From: Deltaproteobacteria bacterium
Lineage (GTDB): Bacteria; Desulfobacterota; Binatia; HRBIN30; CADEER01
Assembly (NCBI GenBank): GCA_029262455.1
Contig: JAJCZJ010000110.1
Span: 1 to 64,000 of the forward strand
DNA length: 64,000 nt
Reading direction: 5' to 3'
Of the stretch, positions 63,369-64,000 are shown piece by piece. Position numbers and translations under genes: made by a program. The stretch's first letter is position 1. Every line of letters starts with the position of its first letter. Below the pieces are notes generated by a model, which did not search any database, was not told where the DNA came from, and saw nothing but the letters and a program-made list of their open reading frames with translations.

Positions 63369-64000
63369 GTGAGACGGCAGTTGTACTTAGCGCTTGGTGG
63401 CGCATTGATCGTCATCGGCGCATTGGTGTGGTGGTTCAAAGTCGACGGTTCGGAGCCGGTTGCCAGACTCGAGGGTGATTCCGAAGTTGTCGGACGCAAT
63501 GCCGAGTGGGCGGTCGATATCCGATCTCCTGGTCGGTCTGGAATCGCTTCGGTCGAGATTCGCCTGGTTTCAGGGGATCGCAACTTCGCCTTAGCGGAAC
63601 GTCGCTTTGAAGCGAATGGTTGGTTCGGCAGCGGCGTCGACGCGCTGCGAGTGCCTGTCGAGGCCGATCTCGGTTCGTTAGGGGTCCCCGAAGGCCCGGC
63701 TGCGCTAGAGGTCTTGGTTGAAACCCACGGATGGCGACTCTTCGACAGGCCAGCCCCGATTGCCGGACGATTTCCACAGGTCGTAGATCGTACGCCGCCT
63801 TCGGGCGAAGTGATCTCGGATCAACACAATCTACGCGTTGGTGGGTCCGCGATTGGGATCTTTCGGGTTGCTCCCGACGCGACTGATGTTGAGGTTGTCG
63901 TTGGAAACTACCGTTTTCCTGTGACCCGCGGATACTTCCGAGACCCGGCGCTCATGCTCGGCGTGTTTGCTGTCCCACAAGACGTCTTGCCGTCTGTCCA
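63369..64000 (+). CDS. Exported protein, N-terminal part (cut by window end)
   Basis: Read directly: GTG 63369 opens a frame that is still open at base 64000 (about 210 residues seen). N-terminal helix YLALGGALIVIGALVWWFKV anchors it in the membrane, then a beta-rich periplasmic region (EWAVDIRSPGRSGIASVEIR, VVVGNYRFPVTRG) with no Cys. The layout resembles the N-terminal part of M23-type peptidoglycan peptidases in deltaproteobacteria, but the catalytic part lies outside the window, so this is a guess. Divergent from ino1. Confidence 0.7.
   Translation, partial: MRRQLYLALGGALIVIGALVWWFKVDGSEPVARLEGDSEVVGRNAEWAVDIRSPGRSGIASVEIRLVSGDRNFALAERRFEANGWFGSGVDALRVPVEADLGSLGVPEGPAALEVLVETHGWRLFDRPAPIAGRFPQVVDRTPPSGEVISDQHNLRVGGSAIGIFRVAPDATDVEVVVGNYRFPVTRGYFRDPALMLGVFAVPQDVLPSV

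Overview
The window is 64 kb of GC-rich, densely coding bacterial chromosome with about 57 protein genes on both strands and no rRNA, tRNA, insertion sequence or CRISPR array that I can recognise. The gene set suggests an uncultured deltaproteobacterial-type lineage (Myxococcota / Desulfobacterota / Binatia-like). It includes Myxococcus-style cysteine-rich repeat proteins, FG-GAP/ASPIC proteins, scattered minor-pilin operons, a glutaconyl/methylmalonyl-CoA-type sodium-pumping decarboxylase, many GTG starts and a sigma-54 promoter. The placement is inference.

Layout. 0-8.3 kb: two secreted cysteine-rich repeat proteins flank an FG-GAP/ASPIC-UnbV gene that carries an in-frame UGA. 8.3-10.5 kb: membrane TPR protein. 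10.7-14.4 kb: a sodium-pump decarboxylase in two convergent halves. 14.6-21 kb: ArsR regulator plus methyltransferase, TPR metalloprotease plus DUF3467 protein, glutamine synthetase homologue, a small basic ORF behind a near-perfect sigma-54 promoter, and a histidine kinase/response regulator pair. 21-29 kb: formaldehyde dehydrogenase (frmA type), hrpB helicase, transporters, a GNAT, and pterin dehydratase coupled to a Rieske fusion protein. 29.4-32.4 kb (+) and 36.8-39.9 kb (-): two minor-pilin clusters. They bracket an SGNH-like protein, a His-rich small protein, a dockerin-like protein, a DUF547 lipoprotein and a DsbA/FrnE gene whose catalytic CPWC motif reads UGA-P-W-C. 40-49 kb: MBL hydrolase, MFS transporter, nitroreductase, small membrane proteins, phosphodiesterases and a large membrane protein. 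49-53.7 kb: a cluster of aspartoacylase-like, retropepsin-like, inactive-transglutaminase/7TM and ATP-grasp ligase genes. The last two genes are joined by nine perfect 14-bp repeats, each of which is a stop/start mini-ORF. 53.8-64 kb: LMW phosphatase, SDR, tandem secreted paralogues, rpoD with a histone-like tail and a previously unlisted 56-residue ORF behind it, inositol-phosphate synthase, and the start of another exported protein.

The most interesting observations are: (1) two genes with in-frame UGA followed at the right distance by bacterial SECIS-like hairpins, one of them exactly at a redox-active cysteine, which suggests a selenocysteine-decoding genome; (2) the 14-nt translational-coupling ladder at 52588-52727; (3) the sigma-54 promoter in front of a small basic ORF and a two-component system. 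Functions are assigned by reading motifs, without database searches, so family names are recognitions rather than search results.
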